Source of the DNA: Streptomyces sp. NBC_00459
GTDB taxonomy: Bacteria; Actinomycetota; Actinomycetes; Streptomycetales; Streptomycetaceae
DNA: 64,000 bases
NCBI RefSeq assembly: GCF_036013955.1
Contig: NZ_CP107903.1
Location: 8,308,001-8,372,000 of the forward strand
Reading direction: 5' to 3'
Shown: piece by piece, positions 1-7,141 of the stretch
How positions within the stretch are numbered: position 1 is the first letter of the stretch
How the letters are laid out: each line of letters starts with the position of its first letter
Program-made: the position numbers and the translations under genes
Notes under the pieces: generated by a model
What the model saw: only the letters and a program-made list of their open reading frames with translations
The model's database searches: none
Told to the model about the DNA's origin: nothing

Positions 1-790
1 TCACCAGTTGCCATGTGGCAGCCTTGGCGGAGTCATGCCCGCTGACTCCAAGAGCCTCTCTGGCCTGCCAGCGGGCACCATCCATCAGCGGGCACGGGTA
101 GCTGTCAGGCGTGGGGCGCGCGTTCAGCCATTCCGATGTCTCTGCATCGGTGATGTTCTGCGGCGGAAGGTTCCCGGCAGCCGCAGAGGTGGGCTTTCCT
201 GACAGCAATTCCTCCTGCCAATCCCTGGGCAGTGCAGCGAGATCGCTTTTCATTGGAATCTGCTCGGTCTTGCGCCCGTGCTTGTTGAGCCAGCGATATT
301 GCGCATTGGTGTCCGGGTGCTTGGACGGGTAGACCACCGCATATCGGTGTGTGCGCTGGATAACCTCGATACCAGCGCCAAGGTCCCCTGGCCACTTCTT
401 ATCCGGCTGCACGCGAAAGAACATGATCCGTGAGCCGTCGGTCTTGCTAGTGGATGACCACGTCTTGGGCAGTGCCCCCAATTTGTCTTCCAGTTCGGCA
501 AGGGTCTCCAGGCCGCCCTTATATGCGTCCACGTCAATGCCTATGACATCGCGCGGCATCCGCAGTGCCACATTGCCAAACTCGTACGCCTTATCGTGCT
601 TCCACCTTTCGACATCGGATACATTGGGCATCGCATTGGTGTTGCCGGTATATCCCTCAGGCGGAGGGCTCTTCTTGCGCCTAGGCATTGGCAAGGCATT
701 CCATTCGCACCGCCGGTACACGTCCACTGCCTGTGGAAAGAAGCTCATCGCCTGCAAGGTCGCCCGGTTGGGGTATCCTTGTGTAGTCAC
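1..790 (-). CDS. Bifunctional DNA primase/polymerase, N-terminal part (cut by window edge)
   Basis: Reading the minus strand from a GTG at 788-790, preceded by a strong GGAGGTGA site, gives 263 open codons running off the left edge. The product resembles the N-terminal primase-polymerase domain of replication proteins in plasmids, phages and actinobacterial integrative elements. Visible motifs are IGIDVDAY (about 83-90, two candidate metal-binding aspartates), a Ser/Thr-rich strand followed by DGSRIMFF (about 112-125), and GIEVIQ ... YAVVYPSKHP (about 140-159). The role is inferred as element replication or priming. Codon use (GCA, CCA, ATA, AAA, TTT present) is unlike the chromosomal genes here. 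A helicase-like C-terminal domain may lie beyond the edge. Confidence 0.8.
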   Translation of the reverse strand, partial: MTTQGYPNRATLQAMSFFPQAVDVYRRCEWNALPMPRRKKSPPPEGYTGNTNAMPNVSDVERWKHDKAYEFGNVALRMPRDVIGIDVDAYKGGLETLAELEDKLGALPKTWSSTSKTDGSRIMFFRVQPDKKWPGDLGAGIEVIQRTHRYAVVYPSKHPDTNAQYRWLNKHGRKTEQIPMKSDLAALPRDWQEELLSGKPTSAAAGNLPPQNITDAETSEWLNARPTPDSYPCPLMDGARWQAREALGVSGHDSAKAATWQLV

Positions 791-826
791 TTGTCACCTC
801 CTGCGGATTGCGCCCCGCTGGTTGTA

Positions 827-859
827 GAGAGCCCCGTACTTGCCCGGTATGGGGCTCTC
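827..859. terminator. Hairpin between the RHH gene and the primase gene
   Basis: Nine-base perfect arms, GAGAGCCCC at 827-835 and GGGGCTCTC at 851-859, enclose a 15-base loop. It sits just after the stop of the ribbon-helix-helix gene and 37 bases before the primase start, so it may attenuate or terminate transcription into the replication gene. The same arm sequence reappears in the hairpin near 1634-1664. Confidence 0.5.
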
Positions 860-860
860 G

Positions 861-1079
861 TCATTTGTTGGACTGACGGCGCCGCGCATAAGCGGGACGG
901 ATGGCAAACTCAGAGGGGCCGCCAAGCTTGCGCTCCAGGTACTCATACACAGCCTCGCGAACGACAGCCTGTTGCGTGACGCCCGTTTCCTCGGCCAGTG
1001 CCTCAACGTCTTTCAGGATCTCTTCGTGAACGAGCGTGTGCAGCCGCGCAGTCAACGCATTCTTCTTAGTCGGGGGCAT
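861..1079 (-). CDS. Small ribbon-helix-helix (CopG/Arc-like) protein
   Basis: A 72-residue protein with a short basic beta-strand-like N-terminus (TKKNALTARLHTLVHEE) and two predicted helices: EILKDVEALAEETG, then VTQQAVVREAVYEYLERKLG. This is the layout of ribbon-helix-helix DNA-binding proteins that control copy number, transfer or antitoxin expression. The start ATG at 1077-1079 has an AAAGGA site upstream. It lies 70 bases upstream of the primase gene on the same strand. An AT-rich stretch at 1110-1200 probably holds its promoter. The likely role, inferred only, is autoregulation and control of the element's replication gene. No toxin partner is seen. Confidence 0.75.
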   Translation of the reverse strand: MPPTKKNALTARLHTLVHEEILKDVEALAEETGVTQQAVVREAVYEYLERKLGGPSEFAIRPAYARRRQSNK

Positions 1080-1633
1080 GGCTATGTCCTTTGCGTCAGT
1101 CAGGGTGCCTTCCGGATCAATTAAACCTTGAATTCCGTTTGCGCGCTCTTACGGCTTTTCGCGCGCCTGTTGAATTGATAAATGCCTGATGCAATTCACA
1201 GAAAGCTGGAACGCGTAGGCGCCCACGTAAGGGCTCCGCGCGGCTCGGTGGGGGAAGAGGGGCCCGAGCGGGGCGCGAGTTCGTTAGGTGGGCGCCTAGG
1301 GGGTGAGACGGGTGTGCCGGGGCGTTAGGCGCGGGCGCTCAAGCAGCGGCAGCCGCGATTCCGCTGAGCCTGGGCAGAGTTGCACACTGGTTCTCCTGGG
1401 ATGCGATGACGGACGGCCCAGACCGCGTAAGGCACGGCGAGTTGTCGGGCAGTCAGATTGCCCAGCGCGTAGGAGCCCATCAGCACATCCAGAACCGAGG
1501 CTCTGGCAGGTGTGCCAGATTAACAGGCCTGAGCAGTCTGTGAATTGTGGAGAAAGTGTGGGGGCCCTGGAGGGGCTGTGGGGGCTGTTGTTTTAGCTCA
1601 TAAATCAGGCCCGACATCCGCCCGGTGGGGGTC

Positions 1634-1664
1634 GTAGAGCCCTACTACGTAGGGGGCTCTCTAC
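1634..1664. repeat. Inverted repeat sharing arms with the 827-859 hairpin
   Basis: GTAGAGCCC at 1634-1642 faces GGGCTCTCTAC at 1654-1664, an imperfect palindrome with two extra bases in one arm and CTACGTAG-like sequence in the loop. It lies immediately before the GAACCCA repeat cluster. The arms resemble those of the hairpin ahead of the primase gene, so both may be recognised by the same element protein. Confidence 0.5.
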
Positions 1665-1838
1665 GAACCCACCCGGCGAACCTATTTGTCCGTGAAGAAA
1701 AGAACCCAAGCGAACCCACGAGGCGAACCCATTGAATGCCCTGGTCGGAGGGGGTTTGGGTTCGGATGGGTTCGCTGTGAGCTGGGGGCCGAACCTAAGG
1801 GGCATGGGTTCGGATGGGTTCGGACCTCGGCGAACCCA
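1665..1838. repeat. Iteron-like cluster of GAACCCA / TGGGTTC motifs
   Basis: Nine exact copies of GAACCCA (or its complement TGGGTTC) start at 1665, 1702, 1712, 1725, 1757, 1767, 1805, 1815 and 1832. Two one-base variants (GAACCTA) start at 1678 and 1791. Three pairs (1702/1712, 1757/1767, 1805/1815) are spaced exactly 10 bases apart, one DNA helical turn. The first five copies and the last point one way; the middle pairs point the other way. Such phased arrays are typical of replication-initiator or partition-protein binding sites. Confidence 0.65.
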
Positions 1839-2186
1839 TGGGCGAGTAGACCTGAATGCCCTGGTAGGACACAGGATGGGGCTTGTGTGCCGATACTCGA
1901 TTGTTGGTACTCGACTGTTGGATGAGTGTGTGAGGGGACCCACGCGCCACCCTCAAGAGGCCTCCCCCGGGGAATCACAGGCGCACCGGCAGCGTCTGTA
2001 TGCACATTGTCATCCGGGGCGTCCCCGAGCGTTACTCGCCCTACCCCACCCCGGCGGAAACCCGGCGCCCCGGATCGCCCCTGGCCCGGACGGGTGAGGG
2101 GCGAGGGTGAGGCCGGAAAACAACAAAAGTGCAGGTCAGAGCCCTTGTGAAAGGCCTGGCGGGAGCGCCCGTTATGGCCCGGTTTT

Positions 2187-3224
2187 AAGAAGCCGTCGGC
2201 CGACGAGAACGACGGATTCTTCGACCACCTCGTGCCGCCGTTCCCGCCCCAGTCCGCAGCACAGGGCAAATCGACGGTCGACGTCGGCCCGGACCTGTTC
2301 AAGGGCGACAGCCGGCACGCGGCCGGTACCTACGGGCTCGGGCAGCGGGTGCCGATGCTGGTCGTCTCGCCCTGGAGCAAGGGCGGGTTCGTCTGCTCGG
2401 AGACGCTCGACCACACGTCGATCATCCGGTTCATGGAGAGCCGCTTCGGTGTGCACGAGCCCAACATCTCGCCCTGGCGGCGCGCGGTCTGCGGCGACCT
2501 GACGGCCGCGTTCGACTTCTCCCGCAAGGACACCAGGCCCGTCGCACTCCCCGACACCGACGGCTACCGGCCGCCGGACAAGGACCGTCACCCGGACTAC
2601 GTCCCGACGCCGCCCGCGCACCCGGCCCTGCCCCGGCAGGAGCGCGGCCTGCGTCCGGCCCGTCCGCTCAAGTACGCCCCGTACGTGGACGGTTCGGCAG
2701 ACCCGGTGTCCGGAAAGCTCACGCTCGCCTTCGCCTCCGGCGCCCACGCCGGCGCCTCCTTCCTCGTGACCTCGGGCAACCGCACCGACGGCCCGTGGAC
2801 GTACACCACCGGCGCCGGCGGAACCGTCGCCGACACCTGGAACCCGGCGTACTCGAAGGACGCCCATGACCTGACGGTGCACGGCCCGAACGGATTCCTG
2901 CGGGTCTTCAATGGCCGGGGCAAGGGCGCCGCCGGACCCGAGGCGACCGCACGGCACGTCGGGGACGACCTTGAGCTGACCCTCACCAACAAGGGCTCCA
3001 AGACGGTGGAGCTGAAGCTGAGCAGCGGTTACGGGGGGCACCCGCGCAAGATCAGGGTGCGGGCCGGGGCAAGCGTGCGGCACCGGGTGGACCTGGGGGC
3101 CAGCAAGCGGTGGTACGACCTGACGGTCACCTCCGACGCCGACCCGTCGTTCCTGCGCCGGTTCGCCGGACACGTGGAGAACGGCCGGGCGGGCGTGAGC
3201 GATCCGGCGATCGTGACCTGCTGA
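2187..3224 (+). pseudogene. C-terminal remnant of a phosphocholine-type phospholipase C
   Basis: The frame from about 2190 to the stop at 3222-3224 encodes roughly 345 residues matching the second half of secreted phospholipase C enzymes (the acid-phosphatase/phosphoesterase superfamily, usually near 700 residues). DENDGFFDHLVPP near its start is the conserved metal-binding segment from the middle of the catalytic domain. VVSPWSKGG, then two C-terminal beta-sandwich repeats (about residues 160-230 and 240-310), follow. The signal peptide and first half are missing, a TGA closes the frame at 2148-2150, and no start with a ribosome site exists before GTG 2232. It was probably split by the element to its left and is unlikely to be active. 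Confidence 0.8.
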
Positions 3225-3299
3225 GAGGGCGGAGCGGGGCCCGGGGCGCCTTGACCGGGACATGGTTGTCATCCAGCCACGTCACGGTAGTGTGCCCCG

Positions 3300-4214
3300 G
3301 TGACCACGCAATCGAACATACCTGCAGGTTGGTACCCGGACCCCCATGGAGCGCCCCAGACGCTCCGGTACTGGGACGGTTCCCAGTGGACCGACCACAC
3401 CAACACCGACCAGCAGCAGGCGCAGCAGCCCCCGGCCCAGCAGCCGCAGGCGGCGCCGGTTCACCTTCCCCAGCAGGGAAGCGGTCAGCAGGTTCAGCCC
3501 CAGGGTCAGCCCCAGAAGGGGTTCGGCGCAGCGCAGCCTGCCGCCGCCGGTGCCGATCCTCGGGTGCAGCGGCAGGTGCAGCAGCAGGCCGGGGTCGCGG
3601 CGGGGGCGGGTGGCGGCACGCTGTTCAGCGAGCCGGTGCTGGTGGTCAACCAGAAGGCCAAGCTGATCGAGCTGACCAACGAGTACAAGGTCATGGACCA
3701 GCAGGGCCGGGAACTCGGGTCGGTCGTCCAGGTCGGACAGAGCGCGCTGAAGAAGATCCTGCGCTTCGTCGCCAGCATCGACCAGTTCATGACGCACAAG
3801 CTGGAGATCCGGGACGCCCACGGGCAGCCGGTGCTGCTGCTGACGCGCCCCCGGAAGTTCATGAAGTCGCGGGTGATCGTGCAGCGTCCGGACGGTTCGC
3901 CGGTCGGTGAGATCGTCCAGCAGAACATGATCGGGAAGATCAACTTCGCGATCAACGCGGGCGGCCAGCAGGTCGGCGCGATCAAGGCGGAGAACTGGCG
4001 GGCCTGGAACTTCGCGATCGTCGACCACGCGGAGAACGAGGTCGCCCGCATCACCAAGACCTGGGAAGGTCTGGCGAAGACGATGTTCACGACCGCGGAC
4101 AACTACGTCCTGCAGATCCACTACCAGCTGCCCGAACCCCTGCTGAGCCTCGTGGTGGCGACGGCGCTGACCGTCGACACGGCACTGAAGCAGGATTCAC
4201 GGGGCCTGGGCTGA
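3300..4214 (+). CDS. DUF2510 plus scramblase/LURP-one-like protein
   Basis: 304 residues from a GTG start. Residues 8-33 (PAGWYPDPHG...RYWDGSQWTDH) are a DUF2510 motif, a short Trp-rich module common at the N-terminus of actinobacterial membrane proteins. A Gln/Pro-rich linker (about 35-105) leads to a domain of roughly 190 residues, with VVNQKAKLIELTNEY and later IKAENWRAWNFAIVDH, resembling phospholipid-scramblase-related/LURP-one proteins (tubby-like fold). No hydrophobic transmembrane segment stands out except a weak stretch near the C-terminus, LLSLVVATALTV. The function in bacteria is unknown; lipid or envelope binding is an inference from the fold. Confidence 0.75.
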   Translation: MTTQSNIPAGWYPDPHGAPQTLRYWDGSQWTDHTNTDQQQAQQPPAQQPQAAPVHLPQQGSGQQVQPQGQPQKGFGAAQPAAAGADPRVQRQVQQQAGVAAGAGGGTLFSEPVLVVNQKAKLIELTNEYKVMDQQGRELGSVVQVGQSALKKILRFVASIDQFMTHKLEIRDAHGQPVLLLTRPRKFMKSRVIVQRPDGSPVGEIVQQNMIGKINFAINAGGQQVGAIKAENWRAWNFAIVDHAENEVARITKTWEGLAKTMFTTADNYVLQIHYQLPEPLLSLVVATALTVDTALKQDSRGLG

Positions 4215-4259
4215 CCGGTCGGTTCACGGAGGACGGGTCGGTTCACAGGGACCGGCCGA

Positions 4260-4291
4260 GGCCCCTGTACACACGCGTGTTCACAGGGGCC
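4260..4291. terminator. Bidirectional terminator-like palindrome
   Basis: A nearly perfect 32-base palindrome (outer arms GGCCCCTGT and ACAGGGGCC) lies between the convergent scramblase-like and transporter genes. It is flanked by three copies of GGTCGGTTCAC (near 4218, 4236 and 4291). Confidence 0.75.
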
Positions 4292-4298
4292 GGTCGGT

Positions 4299-5321
4299 TC
4301 ACAGTGACGTGAGATGCCCTGGCTCCGACGGCTGCCGGGGCATCAACGAAGGTTCGACGGGTGCCGAGTGGGCCTCCAGCGCGAGAACCGACGCCACCGG
4401 ATGCTCCTCGTCGTCCAGCACCGAAGCCGAAGCCGAAGCCGCTGCCGAGGACGGAATCACGACGCGCTCCGGGGACGCCGGAACGGAAACCGGAACCGGG
4501 TCCGGCGTCGCTCGTGACAGCGTCACCACACCCCACCCCGCGAGCCCCGCGCCCACCAGCGCCAGCAGCAGACCCGAGGCCCCGCCCTGGAGCCGTTCCC
4601 CGAGCAGCGTCAGGCCGATCACGGCCGCGGCGACCGGATTGGCCAGCGTCACCAGGGCCAGCGGACCGCCGAGGCCGCCCCGGTAGGCGGTCTGGGACAG
4701 GATCAGACCGCCCGCCGCGAACGCCGCGACCAGCAGCGCCACCCCGATCACCTGCCAACTGAGCACCGGACCCGAGCTGTTCGTCGCCGCGACCGTGACG
4801 GTCTGGGTGAGTGCCGAGGCCACCCCGGACGCGATGCCGGAGGCGCTCGCGTGCCGCAGGCCGGGCCGTGCTCCGCGCCGGGCCAGTATCCCGATCAGGA
4901 TCATCGTCGTACCCGCGACCGCCATGGCCTCCGGGAGGCTCAGGATGTCGTCGGGCGCCGGACCGGACGCCGTGACCAGGATCGCCGCCAGGCCGAGCAG
5001 CGTCAGCGCGGTGCCGCGCCACTCCACCGCGCTGACCCGGCGCCCGGCGACCCGTGCGCCCAGCGGCACCGCGGCGACCAGCGTGAGCGCGCCCAGCGGC
5101 TGCACCACCGTGAGCGGGCCGTACTTGAGGGCGACCACATGCAGCAGTGCGCCGCCCGCGTTGAGCAGAACCGAACCCCACCAGGCGCCGGTCGCCAGCA
5201 GCCGCCGTATCCCCGCGTCGGCGTTGCGGGAGGCGAGCCGTTCCTGGGCGACGGCCGCGGCGGCGTAGGCGACGGCGGAGAAGAGGGAGAGGACGACGGC
5301 GGTGAGTGTGGCGGCGTTCAT
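4299..5321 (-). CDS. EamA/DMT-family membrane transporter
   Basis: 340 residues, almost entirely hydrophobic segments up to about residue 285, consistent with the two-fold repeat of drug/metabolite transporters (for example AATLTAVVLSLFSAVAYAAA at the start and VTLANPVAAAVIGLTLLGER in the second half). A charged tail follows (SRATPDPV ... HLTSL). EamA proteins export small metabolites; the substrate here is unknown. The ATG overlaps the stop of the upstream PAP2 gene by four bases (ATGA), so the two are translated together and probably controlled by the divergent TetR regulator. Confidence 0.8.
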   Translation of the reverse strand: MNAATLTAVVLSLFSAVAYAAAAVAQERLASRNADAGIRRLLATGAWWGSVLLNAGGALLHVVALKYGPLTVVQPLGALTLVAAVPLGARVAGRRVSAVEWRGTALTLLGLAAILVTASGPAPDDILSLPEAMAVAGTTMILIGILARRGARPGLRHASASGIASGVASALTQTVTVAATNSSGPVLSWQVIGVALLVAAFAAGGLILSQTAYRGGLGGPLALVTLANPVAAAVIGLTLLGERLQGGASGLLLALVGAGLAGWGVVTLSRATPDPVPVSVPASPERVVIPSSAAASASASVLDDEEHPVASVLALEAHSAPVEPSLMPRQPSEPGHLTSL

Positions 5322-6115
5322 CGTGCCGCTCCCACGAGGACGGGCTCGTCGGCCGGGGTGAGCCTGCTGCCCTCGCCCGCCGTCGATTCGGTGCGGTGGG
5401 GTGCGTGGACGACCGCGAGGGCGATGCCCAGCAGGGCCGAGGCCACGATCGCGTCGAGCCAGTAGTGGTTCGCCGTACCGACGATCACCAGCAGCGTCAC
5501 CAGCGGATGCAGCAGCCACAGCCAGCGCCAGCGGGAGCGGGTCGCGACGATCAGGCCGATCGCCACCATCAGGGCCCAGCCGAAGTGCAGCGACGGCATG
5601 GCCGCGAACTGGTTGGACAGGGTGTCGGCCTCTGGTGAGGCGCCGTAGACCGTCGGTCCGAACACCTGGCCGGTGTCGGTGAGGCCCGCCTCGGCCAGCA
5701 GCCGCGGCGGGGCCAGCGGGAAGGTGAGATGGATCACCAGGGCCGCCCCGGTGACCGCGGCGAGGACCCGGCGGGCCCAGACGTAGTGGGCGGGGCGCCG
5801 CAGGTAGAGCCAGATCAGGAAGGCGACGGTGGCCGGAAAGTGCACGGTCGCGTAGTAGGTGTTCGCGAAGTGGATCGCGGTGTCGCTGTGCAGGAGTACC
5901 GACTGCACGGCGCCCTCGCCGGGGAGATGGAGAGCCCGCTCCCAGTCCCAGACGCGGTGCGCGTTCCGGAAGGCCTCGGCGGTGTGTCCGGTCGCCAGCT
6001 GCCGGCCGAGTTTGTAGACGAGGAACAGCCCTGCTACCAGCAGGAGTTCGCGGACGAGCGGCGGCCGTCGTATACCGGCGGGCTCCGCCTTGGCAGGCTC
6101 GGTGCTGGCTTTCAT
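5318..6115 (-). CDS. PAP2-superfamily integral membrane phosphatase
   Basis: 265 residues if read from the ATG at 6115 (MKASTEP). A start at 6199 is also open but would place the TetR operator inside the coding region. Five or six hydrophobic segments are visible. AMPSLHFGWALMV and, about 50 residues later, NHYWLDAIVAS match the second and third PAP2 motifs (Ser-x-x-His and His-x-x-x-Asp). Such proteins dephosphorylate lipid phosphates or transfer phospho-head groups at the membrane (PAP2_3/inositol-phosphoceramide-synthase-like subgroup). The exact substrate is unknown. It forms a two-gene operon with the EamA transporter downstream. Confidence 0.8.
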   Translation of the reverse strand: MKASTEPAKAEPAGIRRPPLVRELLLVAGLFLVYKLGRQLATGHTAEAFRNAHRVWDWERALHLPGEGAVQSVLLHSDTAIHFANTYYATVHFPATVAFLIWLYLRRPAHYVWARRVLAAVTGAALVIHLTFPLAPPRLLAEAGLTDTGQVFGPTVYGASPEADTLSNQFAAMPSLHFGWALMVAIGLIVATRSRWRWLWLLHPLVTLLVIVGTANHYWLDAIVASALLGIALAVVHAPHRTESTAGEGSRLTPADEPVLVGAAR

Positions 6116-6197
6116 CCCCCGGCCCTTTCCCTGAGGTGGCGCTTGTGCGCACGTGGTGCGTGATGGGCGGGAACTCGTCTGTACGGGCGCTCGTCTC

Positions 6198-6267
6198 ATC
6201 GATACGTTGGTGTACCGATACGAGAGTGTACCGAAACGAATCCGTTCCGGTACACTGGCGTATCGAT
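6198..6267. promoter_or_regulatory. TetR operator and divergent promoter region
   Basis: AGTGTACCGAAACG at 6225-6238 faces CGTTCCGGTACACT at 6243-6256, a palindrome with one mismatch in 14. It is bracketed by exact 9-base arms, ATCGATACG at 6198-6206 and CGTATCGAT at 6259-6267. A third half-site, GTGTACCGATACG, lies at 6210-6222. It lies between the divergent PAP2 and tetR genes and should bind the adjacent TetR protein. Confidence 0.75.
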
Positions 6268-6364
6268 GGACTTACGCCACACTGGAATCGGGAATAAGCC
6301 ACAGAGCCCCCCGACAGGAACGACAACCGGAGCCACCGGAACCACCGGGACAGGGAGCGCAGTC

Positions 6365-6976
6365 ATGACGTCGCAGGCCGCGGAGGGACCGGCGCCGGTC
6401 GTCGCCTCGCGCCGCTCCAAGATCACGCCGGAGCGTGAGCAGGAGTACTTCGACGCCGTGCTCGTCCAGATCCGTGAGTGCGGATACGACGCGCTGACCA
6501 TGGAGGGCGTCGCCGCCAGCGCACGGTGCAGCAAGTCGACGCTCTACCGGCAGTGGAAGACGAAGCCGCAGTTCGTGGCCGCCGCGCTGCGCGCAAACCG
6601 GCGCGCCCGGTTCGCCGTCGACACGGGATCCCTCGCCGGGGACCTGCGCGCGGCGGCGCGGGCGATCGGCGATGCCTCGGGGCAGGACACCCGGCTGCTG
6701 CAGGCCCTCGGACACGCGGCCATGCAGGACCCGGAGCTCCAGGAGGCGCTGCGCGACGCGATCGTCGAACCGGAGCTGGACGCGTTCCGCGGGATGATCC
6801 GCCGCGCGGTCGAGCGCGGCGAGGTCCCCGCCGATCATCCGGCGCTGCAGTACGTACCGGCGCAGATGATGGGCGTCCTGCGTGCCCGCCCGGTCCTGGA
6901 GGGGCGGTACGCCGACCCGGAGTACCTCGTCGGATTCGTGGAGGCCGCGGTGCTGCCCGCACTCGGCGTCACCTGA
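6365..6976 (+). CDS. TetR-family transcriptional regulator
   Basis: 203 residues from the ATG at 6365, preceded by GGGAGCG. An upstream in-frame GTG at 6266 lies next to the operator and is less likely. The N-terminal helix-turn-helix is LTMEGVAASARCSKSTLYRQW (about residues 42-62). The C-terminal helical domain resembles the TetR_C_11-type ligand domain. It is transcribed divergently from PAP2-eamA across a large palindromic operator, so it is predicted to repress both itself and those genes until it binds a ligand, perhaps a substrate of the EamA pump. No effector can be deduced. Confidence 0.85.
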   Translation: MTSQAAEGPAPVVASRRSKITPEREQEYFDAVLVQIRECGYDALTMEGVAASARCSKSTLYRQWKTKPQFVAAALRANRRARFAVDTGSLAGDLRAAARAIGDASGQDTRLLQALGHAAMQDPELQEALRDAIVEPELDAFRGMIRRAVERGEVPADHPALQYVPAQMMGVLRARPVLEGRYADPEYLVGFVEAAVLPALGVT

Positions 6977-7059
6977 GACGCAGGCCGCCGTCCGTGGCTC
7001 GAACCGGACGGTGACCTGTCCGCGCCGACCCGTGGGGACGGGGGCGGCGCGCACCCCCC

Positions 7060-7104
7060 GGCCGGGTGGGGTTCCTCTTGAGCGGAGAGGCGCCCCACCC
7101 GGCC
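7060..7104. terminator. Terminator between tetR and the DUF2510 gene
   Basis: Perfect 12-base arms, GGCCGGGTGGGG at 7060-7071 and CCCCACCCGGCC at 7093-7104, with a 21-base loop, between convergent genes. Confidence 0.8.
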
Positions 7105-7141
7105 GATCCATGTCCACCGGGCCGGGGCGCGCATCGACGGA

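Larger units (their letters stand above)
1080..2150. other. Non-coding, repeat-rich end of the element
   Basis: About 1.07 kb without a credible gene: the open frames here are short, have no ribosome site and recognisable no domain. It holds an AT-rich promoter-like stretch (1110-1200), a hairpin (1634-1664), eleven copies of a 7-base motif (1665-1838) and a 13-base direct repeat at 1733 and 1853, exactly 120 bases apart. This layout fits a replication origin, transfer origin or attachment region, but which one cannot be decided from sequence alone. Confidence 0.6.
1..2186. mobile_element. Right-hand end of an integrated plasmid-like/ICE element
   Basis: Three things mark this segment as foreign. 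It carries a replication-type primase-polymerase gene and a small ribbon-helix-helix protein gene. Its coding DNA is visibly less GC-rich, with many A/T third positions, unlike everything after 2.2 kb. It ends in about 1.1 kb of repeat-rich non-coding DNA that abuts a 5'-truncated chromosomal gene. The element continues off the left edge, so integrase and transfer genes are not visible. The junction is placed between about 2150 and 2190 because plc homology begins near 2190; the exact attachment core cannot be seen. No tRNA gene lies at the junction. Confidence 0.7.

Noticed and set aside
351..827. 158-residue plus-strand frame opposite the primase gene
   Set aside because: The opposite strand encodes recognisable primase-polymerase motifs with a strong ribosome site.
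2100..2200. tRNA or attachment-site tRNA fragment at the element junction
   Set aside because: I looked for a cloverleaf or TTCGANNC T-loop pattern and saw none.
1303..2302. Several open frames of 74-206 residues in the element end
   Set aside because: They overlap the repeat array, lack ribosome sites and domains, and are explained by repeats in GC-rich DNA.
4299..6326. A single open frame of 675 residues covering the transporter and beyond
   Set aside because: The first 335 residues are low-complexity out-of-frame reading of the PAP2 gene; the true transporter starts at 5321 with an ATGA overlap.
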